DNA of 63,870 bases from CAZHVS01 sp964536015 (GTDB lineage: Bacteria > Bacteroidota > Ignavibacteria > Ignavibacteriales > Ignavibacteriaceae): the NCBI GenBank assembly GCA_964536015.1, contig CAZHVS010000015.1, forward strand, positions 1 to 63,870. The letters run 5' to 3'. The position numbers and the translations under genes are program-made. How positions within the stretch are numbered: the stretch's first letter is position 1; each line of letters begins with the position of its first letter. The notes under the pieces were generated by a model. That model made no database searches, was not told the origin of the DNA, and worked only from the letters and a program-made list of their open reading frames with translations. Shown one piece after another: positions 52,401-60,871 of this stretch.

Positions 52401-53012
52401 ATGAAAAACAAAATAAGTGTAATAGTTTCTGACTTGGGCAAAGTGCTTGTTCCATTCACCTATGATAAAACAATTGAACGACTTAATGAAGTTGAAAAAG
52501 GATTAGGTGAGAAATTTATAAATTTTTTTAAAACGAATTATCACATCCATCGTAGCTTTGAAAAAGGCAAAATGACAGAAAATGAATTCCTTAATCATTA
52601 TTCTAAAGTACTAGAGAACAAAATTCCTGCTGATGAATTCGCGAGATTTTATTCCGATATTTTTACTATTAACGAAGATGTAGTATCACTCCTGCCTTTA
52701 CTTAAAGAAAAATATAAATTGGTTTTGCTGTCAAACACCGATTTACTCCATTATAAATATGGATACAGTAATTCTGAATTTTTAAAACATTTTGATAAAC
52801 TAGTTCTTTCTTTTGAAGTTGGAGCGATAAAACCTGAAGAAAAGATTTTCAGAATTGTTGAACAGTTCACTGGTTGTCCACCTGAAGAACATTTTTTTAT
52901 TGATGATATACCTGAATATATTGATGCTGCACAAAAATATGGATGGCAGGGAGTAGTTTTTACTGGTTATGAAAAACTTGTTCAAGATTTAACTTCCCTT
53001 AATATTATTTAA
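52401..53012 (+). CDS. HAD-superfamily hydrolase (YihX-like phosphatase)
   Basis: A 203-residue haloacid-dehalogenase-like hydrolase of the IA subgroup. The nucleophile motif VSDLGKVLV (D11, with Gly at the +2 position as in YihX/glucose-1-phosphatase relatives) is at the N-terminus. Motif II is LLSNTD, motif III GAIKPEEKIF, motif IV FFIDDIPEYI. The cap lies between about 20 and 90. The substrate is unknown. It is monocistronic with a strong hairpin after it. Confidence 0.88.
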   Translation: MKNKISVIVSDLGKVLVPFTYDKTIERLNEVEKGLGEKFINFFKTNYHIHRSFEKGKMTENEFLNHYSKVLENKIPADEFARFYSDIFTINEDVVSLLPLLKEKYKLVLLSNTDLLHYKYGYSNSEFLKHFDKLVLSFEVGAIKPEEKIFRIVEQFTGCPPEEHFFIDDIPEYIDAAQKYGWQGVVFTGYEKLVQDLTSLNII

Positions 53013-53017
53013 AACGG

Positions 53018-53046
53018 TAAAGGCTGCACTTATAAGACAGCCTTTA
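53018..53046. terminator. Bidirectional terminator between HAD and OmpA genes
   Basis: TAAAGGCTG / CAGCCTTTA, a perfect 9-bp stem with an 11-base loop, lies between two convergent genes. T-tracts are modest. Confidence 0.6.
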
Positions 53047-53068
53047 ACATTTCAAATACTATTTATTA

Positions 53069-54535
53069 TCAATTTAATCTCATAATTTTCACGCGACGGT
53101 TTTTCTGCCTTCCTTCCTCTGTTTTATTATCAGCTATTGGAAAGGCTGAACCTAATCCTCTGACTTCAAACCTGTTTTTAAAGATTCCTTTGGTAATAAA
53201 ATAATTCAAAACAGCATTAGCTCTTTCTAATGAAAGTTTTTTGTTTACATTTGGTTTTCCAATGTTATCTGTATGCCCTTCAATTAACCAGCGAGTATTC
53301 GGTTCCTCTTTCATTACTTTTACAAGTTTATCAAGTTCAGCATAAGCAGATGGCAAAAGGTCTGCTTTACCTGATACAAAGGTAGTCCCTGCTGAAAGTA
53401 CAACTTCTTTAATTACTGGTGGAGGTGGTGGTGGTGGTTCTTCCTTTTTAATTGTACAACCAAATTTATCAACCATCTCTCCGGGAGCAGTGTTTGGACA
53501 TTGATCTAAATAATCAGGAACCCCGTCATTATCTGAATCAAGCGGACAACCAAACTTATCAACTTTCGCTTCGATAGGTGTATTTGGACATTTATCCATG
53601 TAATCTGGAACACCATCATTATCAGAATCTAATGGACAACCAAATTCATCGACTTTTACACCTTTGGGAGTATTTGGACATATATCAAGATAATCATAAA
53701 TTCCATCTCCATCAGTATCAAGCGGACAACCGTGTTTATCAACTTTTACTCCCTGCGGGGTATCGGGGCATTCATCCAAATAATCAGGTACTCCATCTTT
53801 ATCAGAATCAAAAGGACAACCGAATTGATCAACTTTAATTCCTAAAGGTGTTTCTGGACAAAGATCTTTTGAATCAAGAACTCCATCAAGGTCTGCATCA
53901 CCTTCTCCAAGGAATGCAAAAGAAAATCCTGCAGCAGAAGTAAAGAACATATCTTTGCTTGTACCATAAGCAATATCATCAAGGTTATCGGTTGGGCTTA
54001 AGCTTACACCAAAATTTATATTAAACGAAAGGTTATCAGTAACTAAAAATCTGCACCCAAGTTCACCATTATAATCAAGTTCGTGAGCTTTATAATTATA
54101 TGCCAGACGATTAATCATAAGGTTACCATCCGGTCCTTTTGGATCGAACCAGAGATATGATACTCCACCAAAGAAATAAGGAAAGATAGCTTCATTAATT
54201 GATAGATTATAAACCAATCCACCGCCAATGAATTTCAAATCAGTTCTGAATTCATTTGGATTCCTTGATAAATCTTCACCTTTTAGAAATCCCATTCCAC
54301 CAAAAAGACGAAAACCTAATGTTCCTTTTGAATAAGTTGGTAAAAAATATTCGAGCGTACCTCTGCCAAGTATATCAAATTTATATTTTTCATAGTCAGT
54401 TATGCCATAGGTAGTTCCACCTTCCATAGAAAGGACAATAGTTCCGGTAAAAGGATGATAAATTTTCTTTTGAACCTGTGAAAAAAGATTTAAATATAAT
54501 ACAATTACTGAGAGAAGAATAAAATATTTCTTCAT
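53069..54535 (-). CDS. OmpA-family protein with five thrombospondin type 3 repeats
   Basis: A 488-residue outer-membrane protein. It has a signal peptide (1-20) and a small N-terminal beta-barrel (about 21-205). Five TSP3-type calcium-binding repeats of exactly 30 residues run from 211 to 360 (pattern D-D-DGVPDYLD-CP-TP...KVD-FGC, cysteines at 226/240, 256/270, 286/300, 316/330, 346/360). A seven-proline linker (367-373) and a C-terminal OmpA peptidoglycan-binding domain (about 379-488: LIEGHTDNIG, SLERANAVLNYF, NRRVKI) follow. It anchors the outer membrane to the wall, stiffened by calcium. The exact repeat period suggests recent unit expansion. Confidence 0.93.
   Translation of the reverse strand: MKKYFILLSVIVLYLNLFSQVQKKIYHPFTGTIVLSMEGGTTYGITDYEKYKFDILGRGTLEYFLPTYSKGTLGFRLFGGMGFLKGEDLSRNPNEFRTDLKFIGGGLVYNLSINEAIFPYFFGGVSYLWFDPKGPDGNLMINRLAYNYKAHELDYNGELGCRFLVTDNLSFNINFGVSLSPTDNLDDIAYGTSKDMFFTSAAGFSFAFLGEGDADLDGVLDSKDLCPETPLGIKVDQFGCPFDSDKDGVPDYLDECPDTPQGVKVDKHGCPLDTDGDGIYDYLDICPNTPKGVKVDEFGCPLDSDNDGVPDYMDKCPNTPIEAKVDKFGCPLDSDNDGVPDYLDQCPNTAPGEMVDKFGCTIKKEEPPPPPPPVIKEVVLSAGTTFVSGKADLLPSAYAELDKLVKVMKEEPNTRWLIEGHTDNIGKPNVNKKLSLERANAVLNYFITKGIFKNRFEVRGLGSAFPIADNKTEEGRQKNRRVKIMRLN
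53456..53905 (-). repeat. Five tandem 90-bp repeats coding TSP3 units
   Basis: Five in-frame units of 30 codons within the OmpA-family gene. They are more similar to one another at the DNA level in the DSDNDGVPDYLD core than in the linkers. Confidence 0.85.
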
Positions 54536-54575
54536 TTATCCGCCTGAATTATTATAAAAATTTATATTGCTGATG

Positions 54576-54583
54576 CAAAGATA
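54576..54583 (-). promoter_or_regulatory. Promoter -7 element of the OmpA-family gene
   Basis: The minus strand reads TATCTTTG, an exact TAnnTTTG match, 41 bases before the ATG. No clear -33 box. Confidence 0.45.
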
Positions 54584-54645
54584 ATAAATAAAAATATTTC
54601 ACTGTTGAACCTTATAACCAGCGTTTTTGATGTGTGATTTTAATT

Positions 54646-54672
54646 ACAAAAAAAGGAGCGTATTTGCTCCTT
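54646..54672 (-). terminator. Terminator overlapping the end of the DUF2892 gene
   Basis: AAGGAGC (54653-54659) / GCTCCTT (54666-54672), a 7-bp stem with a 6-base loop, followed on the minus strand by TTTTTTT. The stem ends on the first base of the gene's TGA. Confidence 0.85.
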
Positions 54673-54878
54673 CATTTTTCTTGAATTTTTTTCTTTAACG
54701 TGTTAAGTTTAAAGGCAAGATATAACGGGCAGGATTTCATTGAAGCCGTGAGAAGCGGCACAATTCCTATTAACCCGAAATATTTATTTGAGCCTTCAAC
54801 CCAGAAAAGCATTGATATAAGAAAAAGTCCTATCATAACTCTTAATATTCTGTCCATAGATCCAACATTTTGTTCCAT
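54672..54878 (-). CDS. DUF2892-family small membrane protein
   Basis: A 68-residue protein with two predicted helices. The opening QNVGSMDRILRVMIG and the GIVPLLTASMKSCPLY stretch are typical of DUF2892 (YgaP-like membrane domain, often a rhodanese partner). Function unknown. It starts 54 bases downstream of gmd on the same strand, so it may be read from the same transcript, and has its own terminator. Confidence 0.82.
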   Translation of the reverse strand: MEQNVGSMDRILRVMIGLFLISMLFWVEGSNKYFGLIGIVPLLTASMKSCPLYLAFKLNTLKKKIQEK

Positions 54879-54932
54879 AATAATTTTCCTTTTTTTGTAT
54901 TGGATTCAAAGAACAGAAAATAGATTCAGATT

Positions 54933-56060
54933 TTAAAAACCTTTTCTTCTTACTTTTTCAAGATCAGATAGAATCATTGTTTTTACAAGGTCTTCAAATC
55001 TTGTCTTGGCTTTCCATCCAAGTAATTTCTCGGCTTTTGTTGCATCACCAATCAATAACTCAACTTCTGTAGGGCGATAATATGCAGGATTAACTTTTAT
55101 AAGTACTTTTCCAGGTTTAAGATTTTCATTGAACTTTACACTATAACCTTCAAATGAATTTACTTTTTCGATAATGCTGTTAACCTTGTTTTTATCTATT
55201 GATGAAATAATTCCCTGCTCATTTTCTGCCTCACCTTGCCATTCAAGTTTTATTCCTGTTTCATTAAAAGTATGATCACAGAATTCTTTTACAGTTCTTG
55301 TCTCTCCTGTTGCAAGCACAAAATCTTCAGCCACAGAATGTTGCAATATTTTCCACATTCCTTCGCAGTATTCCGGTGCATAACCCCAATCTCTTTTTGC
55401 ATTAAGGTTACCGAGTGAAAGTGAATCCTGTAAGCCAAAAAATATTCTTGCAGCAGCACGAGTAATCTTTCTTGTAACAAAAGTTTCACCTCTACGCGGT
55501 GATTCGTGATTAAACAATATGCCGTTACAAGCAAATAAATTATATGCCTCACGATAATTAACAATTATCCAGAAGCCATATAGTTTTGCAACTCCATAAG
55601 GCGAACGCGGATAAAAAGGAGTTGTTTCTTTTTGTGGAATTTCCTGTACCTTGCCATATAATTCACTTGTTGATGCCTGGTAAAATTTAACTTGCTTTAG
55701 TCCAACTTCTCTTATTGCATCAAGGAATCGCAATGTGCCAAGTGCATCCACCTGTCCCGTATAATCAGGTACTTCAAATGAAACCTTGACATGACTTTGT
55801 GCGGCAAGATTATAAATTTCATCAGGTTCAATTTTTTCCAGCAAACGATTCAGGTTACTTGTATCAACAAGATCACCATAATGAAGAAATAATTTTTTAT
55901 CATGAACTTCAGGATTATTAAACAGGTGATCGATTCTTCCCGTATTGAATGAACTGCTTCTCCTTATTATTCCGTGTACTTCATAACCTTTTTCAAGAAG
56001 TATCTCGGTTAAATAGCTTCCATCCTGCCCGGTAATTCCTGTTATTAATGCTTTTTTCAT
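54933..56060 (-). CDS. gmd: GDP-mannose 4,6-dehydratase
   Basis: First committed step to GDP-L-fucose: converts GDP-D-mannose to GDP-4-keto-6-deoxy-D-mannose. It has 375 residues, extended-SDR fold. ITGITGQDGSYL near the N-terminus is the NADP-binding motif, HGIIRRSSSFNTGRIDHL and QAATSELYG-type motifs are present (seen as YQASTSELYG), and the YxxxK pair is in YGVAKLYG. It is the second gene of a pair with fcl, 18 bases downstream. Confidence 0.96.
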   Translation of the reverse strand: MKKALITGITGQDGSYLTEILLEKGYEVHGIIRRSSSFNTGRIDHLFNNPEVHDKKLFLHYGDLVDTSNLNRLLEKIEPDEIYNLAAQSHVKVSFEVPDYTGQVDALGTLRFLDAIREVGLKQVKFYQASTSELYGKVQEIPQKETTPFYPRSPYGVAKLYGFWIIVNYREAYNLFACNGILFNHESPRRGETFVTRKITRAAARIFFGLQDSLSLGNLNAKRDWGYAPEYCEGMWKILQHSVAEDFVLATGETRTVKEFCDHTFNETGIKLEWQGEAENEQGIISSIDKNKVNSIIEKVNSFEGYSVKFNENLKPGKVLIKVNPAYYRPTEVELLIGDATKAEKLLGWKAKTRFEDLVKTMILSDLEKVRRKGF

Positions 56061-56078
56061 TTTTTACCTTTCACTTCT

Positions 56079-57038
56079 TTATTCGTTTTTAAATTGAAGA
56101 AACCATTGGTAAGTTTTTTCAATTCCATTTTTAAGATTTGTTTTATGATGCCAGCCAAGTTTATGTAATCTTGAAACATCCATCAGCTTTCGTGGAGTTC
56201 CATCAGGTTTTGAAGAATCATATTCTATTTTACCATTATACCCAACAACTTCTCCAATAATTAACGCAAGTTCTGAAATTGTTAAATCTTCTCCCGTGCC
56301 AATATTAATATGAGTTAAACCATTTTCGTATAAATCTTTTGCATTAATATTTTTTAGAAGAAAACCAATAGCATCAGCAAGGTCATCAACAAACATAAAT
56401 TCTCTTTTAGGTGTGCCTGTTCCCCACAATATAACTTCCGGATGATTATTCTTTTTCGCTTCGTGAAATTTTCTGATTAATGCAGGAAGTACGTGCGAAG
56501 TCTCTAAATTAAAATTGTCATTAATTCCATAAAGATTTGTTGGCATAACAGAGAAAAAATTGCATCCATATTGCTTATAATAGTTTTCACAAAGTTTTAT
56601 ACCTGCTATTTTGGCTATTGCATAAGGTTCATTTGTATATTCAAGTTCAGAAGTAAGTAAATATTCTTCTTTTAGTGGCTGAGGAGCCAGTTTTGGATAA
56701 ATGCAGGAGCTTCCAAGAAAAATAAGTTTTTCTGTTCCGTATTTGTACGCAGAGTGAATTACATTTGCTTCTATCATTAGATTTTCATAAATAAATTGAG
56801 CACGATACGTATTGTTTGCAAGTATTCCACCAACTTTTGCAGCGGCAACAATTACCAGTTCAGGTTTTTCATCATTAAAAAATTTTTCCACTTCATTTTG
56901 ACTAATCAAATCAAGTCCGGGGAAATTTCTTGTAATAATATTTTCGTATCCATTTTGTTCAAGGTTACGTTTAATCGCTGAACCAACCATTCCGGAATGT
57001 CCTGCAATAAAAATTTTTTTCTTAAGAAAATCACTCAC
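56079..57038 (-). CDS. fcl: GDP-L-fucose synthase
   Basis: Epimerises and reduces the product of Gmd to GDP-L-fucose with NADPH. It has 319 residues. The NADP motif IAGHSGMVGSAI is at 10-21, FLGSSCIYP and the YxxxK motif YAIAKIAG are present, and the C-terminal DGTPRKLMD stretch is typical. It heads the gmd pair; the resulting GDP-fucose probably feeds surface polysaccharide assembled with the genes at 59-63 kb. Confidence 0.95.
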   Translation of the reverse strand: MSDFLKKKIFIAGHSGMVGSAIKRNLEQNGYENIITRNFPGLDLISQNEVEKFFNDEKPELVIVAAAKVGGILANNTYRAQFIYENLMIEANVIHSAYKYGTEKLIFLGSSCIYPKLAPQPLKEEYLLTSELEYTNEPYAIAKIAGIKLCENYYKQYGCNFFSVMPTNLYGINDNFNLETSHVLPALIRKFHEAKKNNHPEVILWGTGTPKREFMFVDDLADAIGFLLKNINAKDLYENGLTHINIGTGEDLTISELALIIGEVVGYNGKIEYDSSKPDGTPRKLMDVSRLHKLGWHHKTNLKNGIEKTYQWFLQFKNE

Positions 57039-57150
57039 AAAATTTTCTCCTAAAGTTCCTTTATCTTTAAATTTTTCTGTTATTTTTCATATGTAATTTA
57101 CAAAGATTTTTAGAATTGATTCAGTCATTTAGAAAAACTTGCGGTGAGAG

Positions 57151-58362
57151 ATGGATATAAAATCATATGATGTGACAATAATTGGCGGAGGTATAATTGG
57201 TACTGCAACAGCTATGTCAGTGCTAAAAAAGAACCCCAGCATAAAACTCATTCTAATTGAAGCTGAAAATAAACTTGCCGCTCATCAAACCGGAAATAAT
57301 AGTGGAGTAATTCATTCGGGATTGTACTACAAACCGGGTTCTCTGAAAGCGACTAATTGTGCTGCTGGCAGAGATGCGATGTATAAGTTTTGTGAGGAAT
57401 ACAATATTAAACATCATAAATGCGGCAAAATTGTTGTAGCAACAAATCAAAATGAAATTTCGAAACTAAATGAACTTGAAGTAAGAGGAATTGCCAACGG
57501 TCTAACAAACATTAAAAGATTAAAAAAAGAAGAACTTAAAGAATATGAACCAAATGTAAATGGAATTGAAGGATTATTCATTCCACAAACAGGAATTGTA
57601 GATTATAATGATGTTACAGAGGTTTATGCAAAGATAATTGATTCATCTGGCGGAGTTATTGAAACCGGCAATAAATTTATTCAATTAATTAAAAAAAATA
57701 ATGAGCAAATAGTTATTGCAGACAAAAATGAATTTAAAACCAAAGTTCTTGTTAATTGCGCCGGTTTACAGTCCGATCGTATAGCTAAAAAATGTGAAAT
57801 GAATATAGATGTAAAGATAATTCCTTTTAGAGGAGAGTATTACAATATAAAAAAGGAAAAGCAACATCTTGTAAAAAATCTTATTTATCCAGTTCCTGAT
57901 CCCCGTTTTCCTTTCCTCGGAGTTCATTTTACAAGAATGATAAAAGGAGGCGTTGAAGCCGGGCCTAATGCTGTTCTTGCATTCAAAAGAGAAGGTTATA
58001 AAAAACAGGATTTCTCATTTACAGATGTTACAGAAATGATTACTTCCCCTGGTTTTTGGATAATGGCTGCAAAATATTATAAGATGGGATTTCAGGAATT
58101 TGCTCGTTCATTAAGTAAAAATTTATTTTTAAAATCTTTGCAAAGATTAATTCCCCAAATAGAAGAAAAAGATATTTCTCCAGGCGGCTCAGGAGTTCGT
58201 GCACAAGCATTGGACAAAGAAGGAAAACTTATTGATGACTTTATCATTTATGAGACAGAAAAAATGGTTCACGTTCTCAATGCACCATCACCAGCAGCCA
58301 CTGCGTCAATCAGTATTGGCAAGACTATCGCTGAAAAAGTGTTAAGTAAGATTTTAAATTAA
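57151..58362 (+). CDS. lhgO: L-2-hydroxyglutarate oxidase (LhgO)
   Basis: FAD-dependent enzyme oxidising L-2-hydroxyglutarate (formed by promiscuous dehydrogenases) to 2-oxoglutarate. It has 403 residues, DAO fold. The FAD motif IIGGGIIGTATA is at about 10-21, the GNNSGVIHSGLYYKPGS stretch is diagnostic of LhgO, and PRFPFLGVHFTR and GPNAVLAFKREGY are family stretches. Lying divergently from fcl, it is a metabolite-repair gene unrelated to its neighbours. Confidence 0.93.
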   Translation: MDIKSYDVTIIGGGIIGTATAMSVLKKNPSIKLILIEAENKLAAHQTGNNSGVIHSGLYYKPGSLKATNCAAGRDAMYKFCEEYNIKHHKCGKIVVATNQNEISKLNELEVRGIANGLTNIKRLKKEELKEYEPNVNGIEGLFIPQTGIVDYNDVTEVYAKIIDSSGGVIETGNKFIQLIKKNNEQIVIADKNEFKTKVLVNCAGLQSDRIAKKCEMNIDVKIIPFRGEYYNIKKEKQHLVKNLIYPVPDPRFPFLGVHFTRMIKGGVEAGPNAVLAFKREGYKKQDFSFTDVTEMITSPGFWIMAAKYYKMGFQEFARSLSKNLFLKSLQRLIPQIEEKDISPGGSGVRAQALDKEGKLIDDFIIYETEKMVHVLNAPSPAATASISIGKTIAEKVLSKILN

Positions 58363-58386
58363 GTTTTTATCAAAAAAGAATTGGAA

Positions 58387-59328
58387 TTAGAAATATATCC
58401 CATAATAAATCGATGAAGGACTTATCCTGATTGCAGGAGATGGAAAATGTAATAAATTCAAATCTTCAAGCAATGTGTACCAAAAAGAATTATTCTCAGG
58501 TTTAAATAACTTAATCAAATCATAATCAAAACTGATGTACCACTCCTGTTCTCCAAGTCCTTTTTTGCCAACAGAATTATATTTCCACCAGGGAGATTTT
58601 GTATAAGGCACAATCAGTTTTTCACCACCATATCCTATTGCAATTTGAAGCCAATCAAACCAATACGGTTTTAATGATGAAGGAAGTAAATTGTGAACAT
58701 TTATTGTTAACCAGTGGGTTTTGCCCTCATAATCTTCTATAAATTGGTCGACATATTTTTGCTTAAGATGTCCGGAAGGATGATAACTAAATTTTAAATT
58801 GAATGATTTCATTATAGGAAAATAATATTGAAGATTTGGATATAAAGCCCCTATTGTATTGCTAGAAAAATCTTCCCAGCTAAATCCCCATTTTTCATAG
58901 CGACTGTCTGATAACTCAATTTGTAACATATGAAGCCAGCTTATTGCGCTTCCAATCCATAATGAATTTTCTTCCGAGAAATTGCACCATCTTGCTGCTT
59001 GAGTGCTTAGTCTGTGTAATGTAATTGTACTGTGAATATGTCCTAGTTTATCAATATTCAAGGTGTAATTATACCAATCACTGCGGGAGTGCATTTTAAC
59101 TTTTTTTTGATTTGAATAATAAACATCATTATATAAAAACCAGAGACCAGTATTAACTGTAACAATACTGCCACTTATTAACGCTGTTCTGTTCCAGTTG
59201 ATTGAACTTTCAGAAGAATCAAGGGATGATTTATTATTCACTTCCTGAGAAAAAATATTGGAGCAAAATAAAATAAAAAGAACCCACAGCTTAATTAACT
59301 GTGGGTAATAATCACTACTTAATTTCAT
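58387..59328 (-). CDS. DUF2279-family envelope protein
   Basis: A 313-residue protein with an N-terminal signal segment (about 8-27) and a hydrophobic helix near 48-66. The DUF2279 signature is clear in the middle: DKLGHIHST, then LHMLQIELSDSRYEKWGFSWEDFSSNTIGA. The C-terminus has beta-rich stretches ending in IYYGIYF, suggesting an envelope location. Function unknown. It is the last gene of the sugar-synthesis series, 34 bases after the acetyltransferase. Confidence 0.75.
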   Translation of the reverse strand: MKLSSDYYPQLIKLWVLFILFCSNIFSQEVNNKSSLDSSESSINWNRTALISGSIVTVNTGLWFLYNDVYYSNQKKVKMHSRSDWYNYTLNIDKLGHIHSTITLHRLSTQAARWCNFSEENSLWIGSAISWLHMLQIELSDSRYEKWGFSWEDFSSNTIGALYPNLQYYFPIMKSFNLKFSYHPSGHLKQKYVDQFIEDYEGKTHWLTINVHNLLPSSLKPYWFDWLQIAIGYGGEKLIVPYTKSPWWKYNSVGKKGLGEQEWYISFDYDLIKLFKPENNSFWYTLLEDLNLLHFPSPAIRISPSSIYYGIYF

Positions 59329-59362
59329 AAAATAAACGAAAATTCAATACATTTTCTTACAG

Positions 59363-59830
59363 TTAATGTTTTTTAATTACTTTAGCAGGAACTCCTGCAA
59401 CTACAGAATTTGGCGGAACATCTTTAGTAACAACAGAACCAGCACCAACAATCGCATTTTCACCAACAGTCACACCACATAAAATAGTCGAAGAAGAACC
59501 AATCGAAGCACCTTTTCTGATATAAGTTTCAACGACTTTCCAATCTGCTTCACTCTGCATAGAACCATCAGGATTAGTAGCTCGAGGATATTTATCATTA
59601 ATAAAAGTTACATTGTGACCTATAAAAACATTATCTTCAATATGAACGCCTTCGCAGATAAATGTATGAGAAGAAATTTTACAATTTTTTCCAATGGTTG
59701 CATTTTTTTGAATCTCCACAAATGTTCCGACTTTTGTATTATCATCAATTGAACAACCATAAAGATTTACAAAATCAAATATCTTAACATCTTTACCGAG
59801 TTTTACATTATTTATATTTTTCTTTTCCAT
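59363..59830 (-). CDS. Hexapeptide-repeat N-acetyltransferase (WlbB/WbpD-like)
   Basis: A 155-residue left-handed beta-helix acyltransferase with about seven hexapeptide turns, ending in the usual NSVVAGVPAKVIKKH. The HTFICEGVHIEDNVFIGHNVTFINDKYPR stretch with its conserved NDKYPR is characteristic of WbpD/WlbB, which acetylate the 3-amino group of UDP-2-acetamido-3-amino-2,3-dideoxy-glucuronate. It starts three bases after the oxidoreductase stop, so they are coupled. Confidence 0.88.
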   Translation of the reverse strand: MEKKNINNVKLGKDVKIFDFVNLYGCSIDDNTKVGTFVEIQKNATIGKNCKISSHTFICEGVHIEDNVFIGHNVTFINDKYPRATNPDGSMQSEADWKVVETYIRKGASIGSSSTILCGVTVGENAIVGAGSVVTKDVPPNSVVAGVPAKVIKKH

Positions 59831-59833
59831 AAG

Positions 59834-60838
59834 TTAATCCTTTAGCTCTACCAATTGTCCTTTGTGCTTTATTGATTTCTCCGCGGCTTCCAGAATTTTT
59901 ACAACTTTTAGTCCATCTTCTCCCGAAGTCAATGGTTTCCTGTTTTCTTTAATTGATGAAATGAATTCACTTACTGCAAGAGATAATGCTTCGGTCTGAT
60001 TCACTTTTGGGCTGTACATATCACCAATACGGTATTGTACCAATGCCTCATGAATGCTTTCCTGAGTTTTCATTTCAATTCCGCTATCATATATTTTCAC
60101 TTTTTCAAAATTCTCCATATCATCAAAGACTAGCATCTTTTTCTTTCCACCTATTAACATTCGCCTTATTTTTACTGGAGAAGTCCAGTTTACATGAAAA
60201 TGAGCAAAACAATTATCTTCAAAATAAACAGCAATGTGCGCTATGTTCTCATGCTCATAATAATTTGCAATTCCGTTGCCTGAAACAGCTAGGACTTTTT
60301 TGCCTATAAGATAATCCATTATTGATAAATCGTGTGGAGCTAAATCCCAAATAACATTTACATCATGCTGAAACAAACCAAGATTAACTCTAACCGAATC
60401 AAAATAAATTATCTCGCCAAGCTCTCCTTTGTCAATAAGTTCTTTTATTTTTCTAACAGATCCAGTATAAATAAATGTATGATCGACAAAAATTTTCAAA
60501 TTTCTTTCGGCAGCAATCTTGATTAACTCCTTAGCTTCTTTGGAAGTTGCAGTAAAAGGTTTTTCAACCCAGATGTGTTTTCCTGCTTCTAACGCTTTTT
60601 TCGCAATGTGGAAATGGGTATCAACCGGTGTTGATATAACAGCAATGTCAATTTCTTTATTTGCAAGAATCTTTTCTTCACTCTCGCATAATTTCATCCC
60701 CGGAAATTTAGTTGATACAAATTCAAGTCTCTCTCTGTTTTTATCACATCCATAAACTTGCTTTATTTCTTTATTAGCCATAAAATTTCTAATTAAATTC
60801 GGACCCCAGTAACCTAAGCCAATAATTACAACATTCAT
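59834..60838 (-). CDS. Gfo/Idh/MocA-family oxidoreductase (WlbA/WbpB-like)
   Basis: A 334-residue NAD(P)-dependent sugar dehydrogenase. The N-terminal GLGYWGPNLIRNF is the cofactor loop, EKPF (with the following TATSKEAK) is the catalytic-lysine motif, and DLAPHDLSIMDYL is the family histidine region. WlbA/WbpB-type enzymes oxidise C3 of UDP-GlcNAc-uronate in the route to UDP-diacetamido-uronic acid. It works with the acetyltransferase below and the aminotransferase at 62430. Confidence 0.9.
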   Translation of the reverse strand: MNVVIIGLGYWGPNLIRNFMANKEIKQVYGCDKNRERLEFVSTKFPGMKLCESEEKILANKEIDIAVISTPVDTHFHIAKKALEAGKHIWVEKPFTATSKEAKELIKIAAERNLKIFVDHTFIYTGSVRKIKELIDKGELGEIIYFDSVRVNLGLFQHDVNVIWDLAPHDLSIMDYLIGKKVLAVSGNGIANYYEHENIAHIAVYFEDNCFAHFHVNWTSPVKIRRMLIGGKKKMLVFDDMENFEKVKIYDSGIEMKTQESIHEALVQYRIGDMYSPKVNQTEALSLAVSEFISSIKENRKPLTSGEDGLKVVKILEAAEKSIKHKGQLVELKD

Positions 60839-60871
60839 TTTTTCTTCTCATTAATAGTTAGTAGTAAACTC

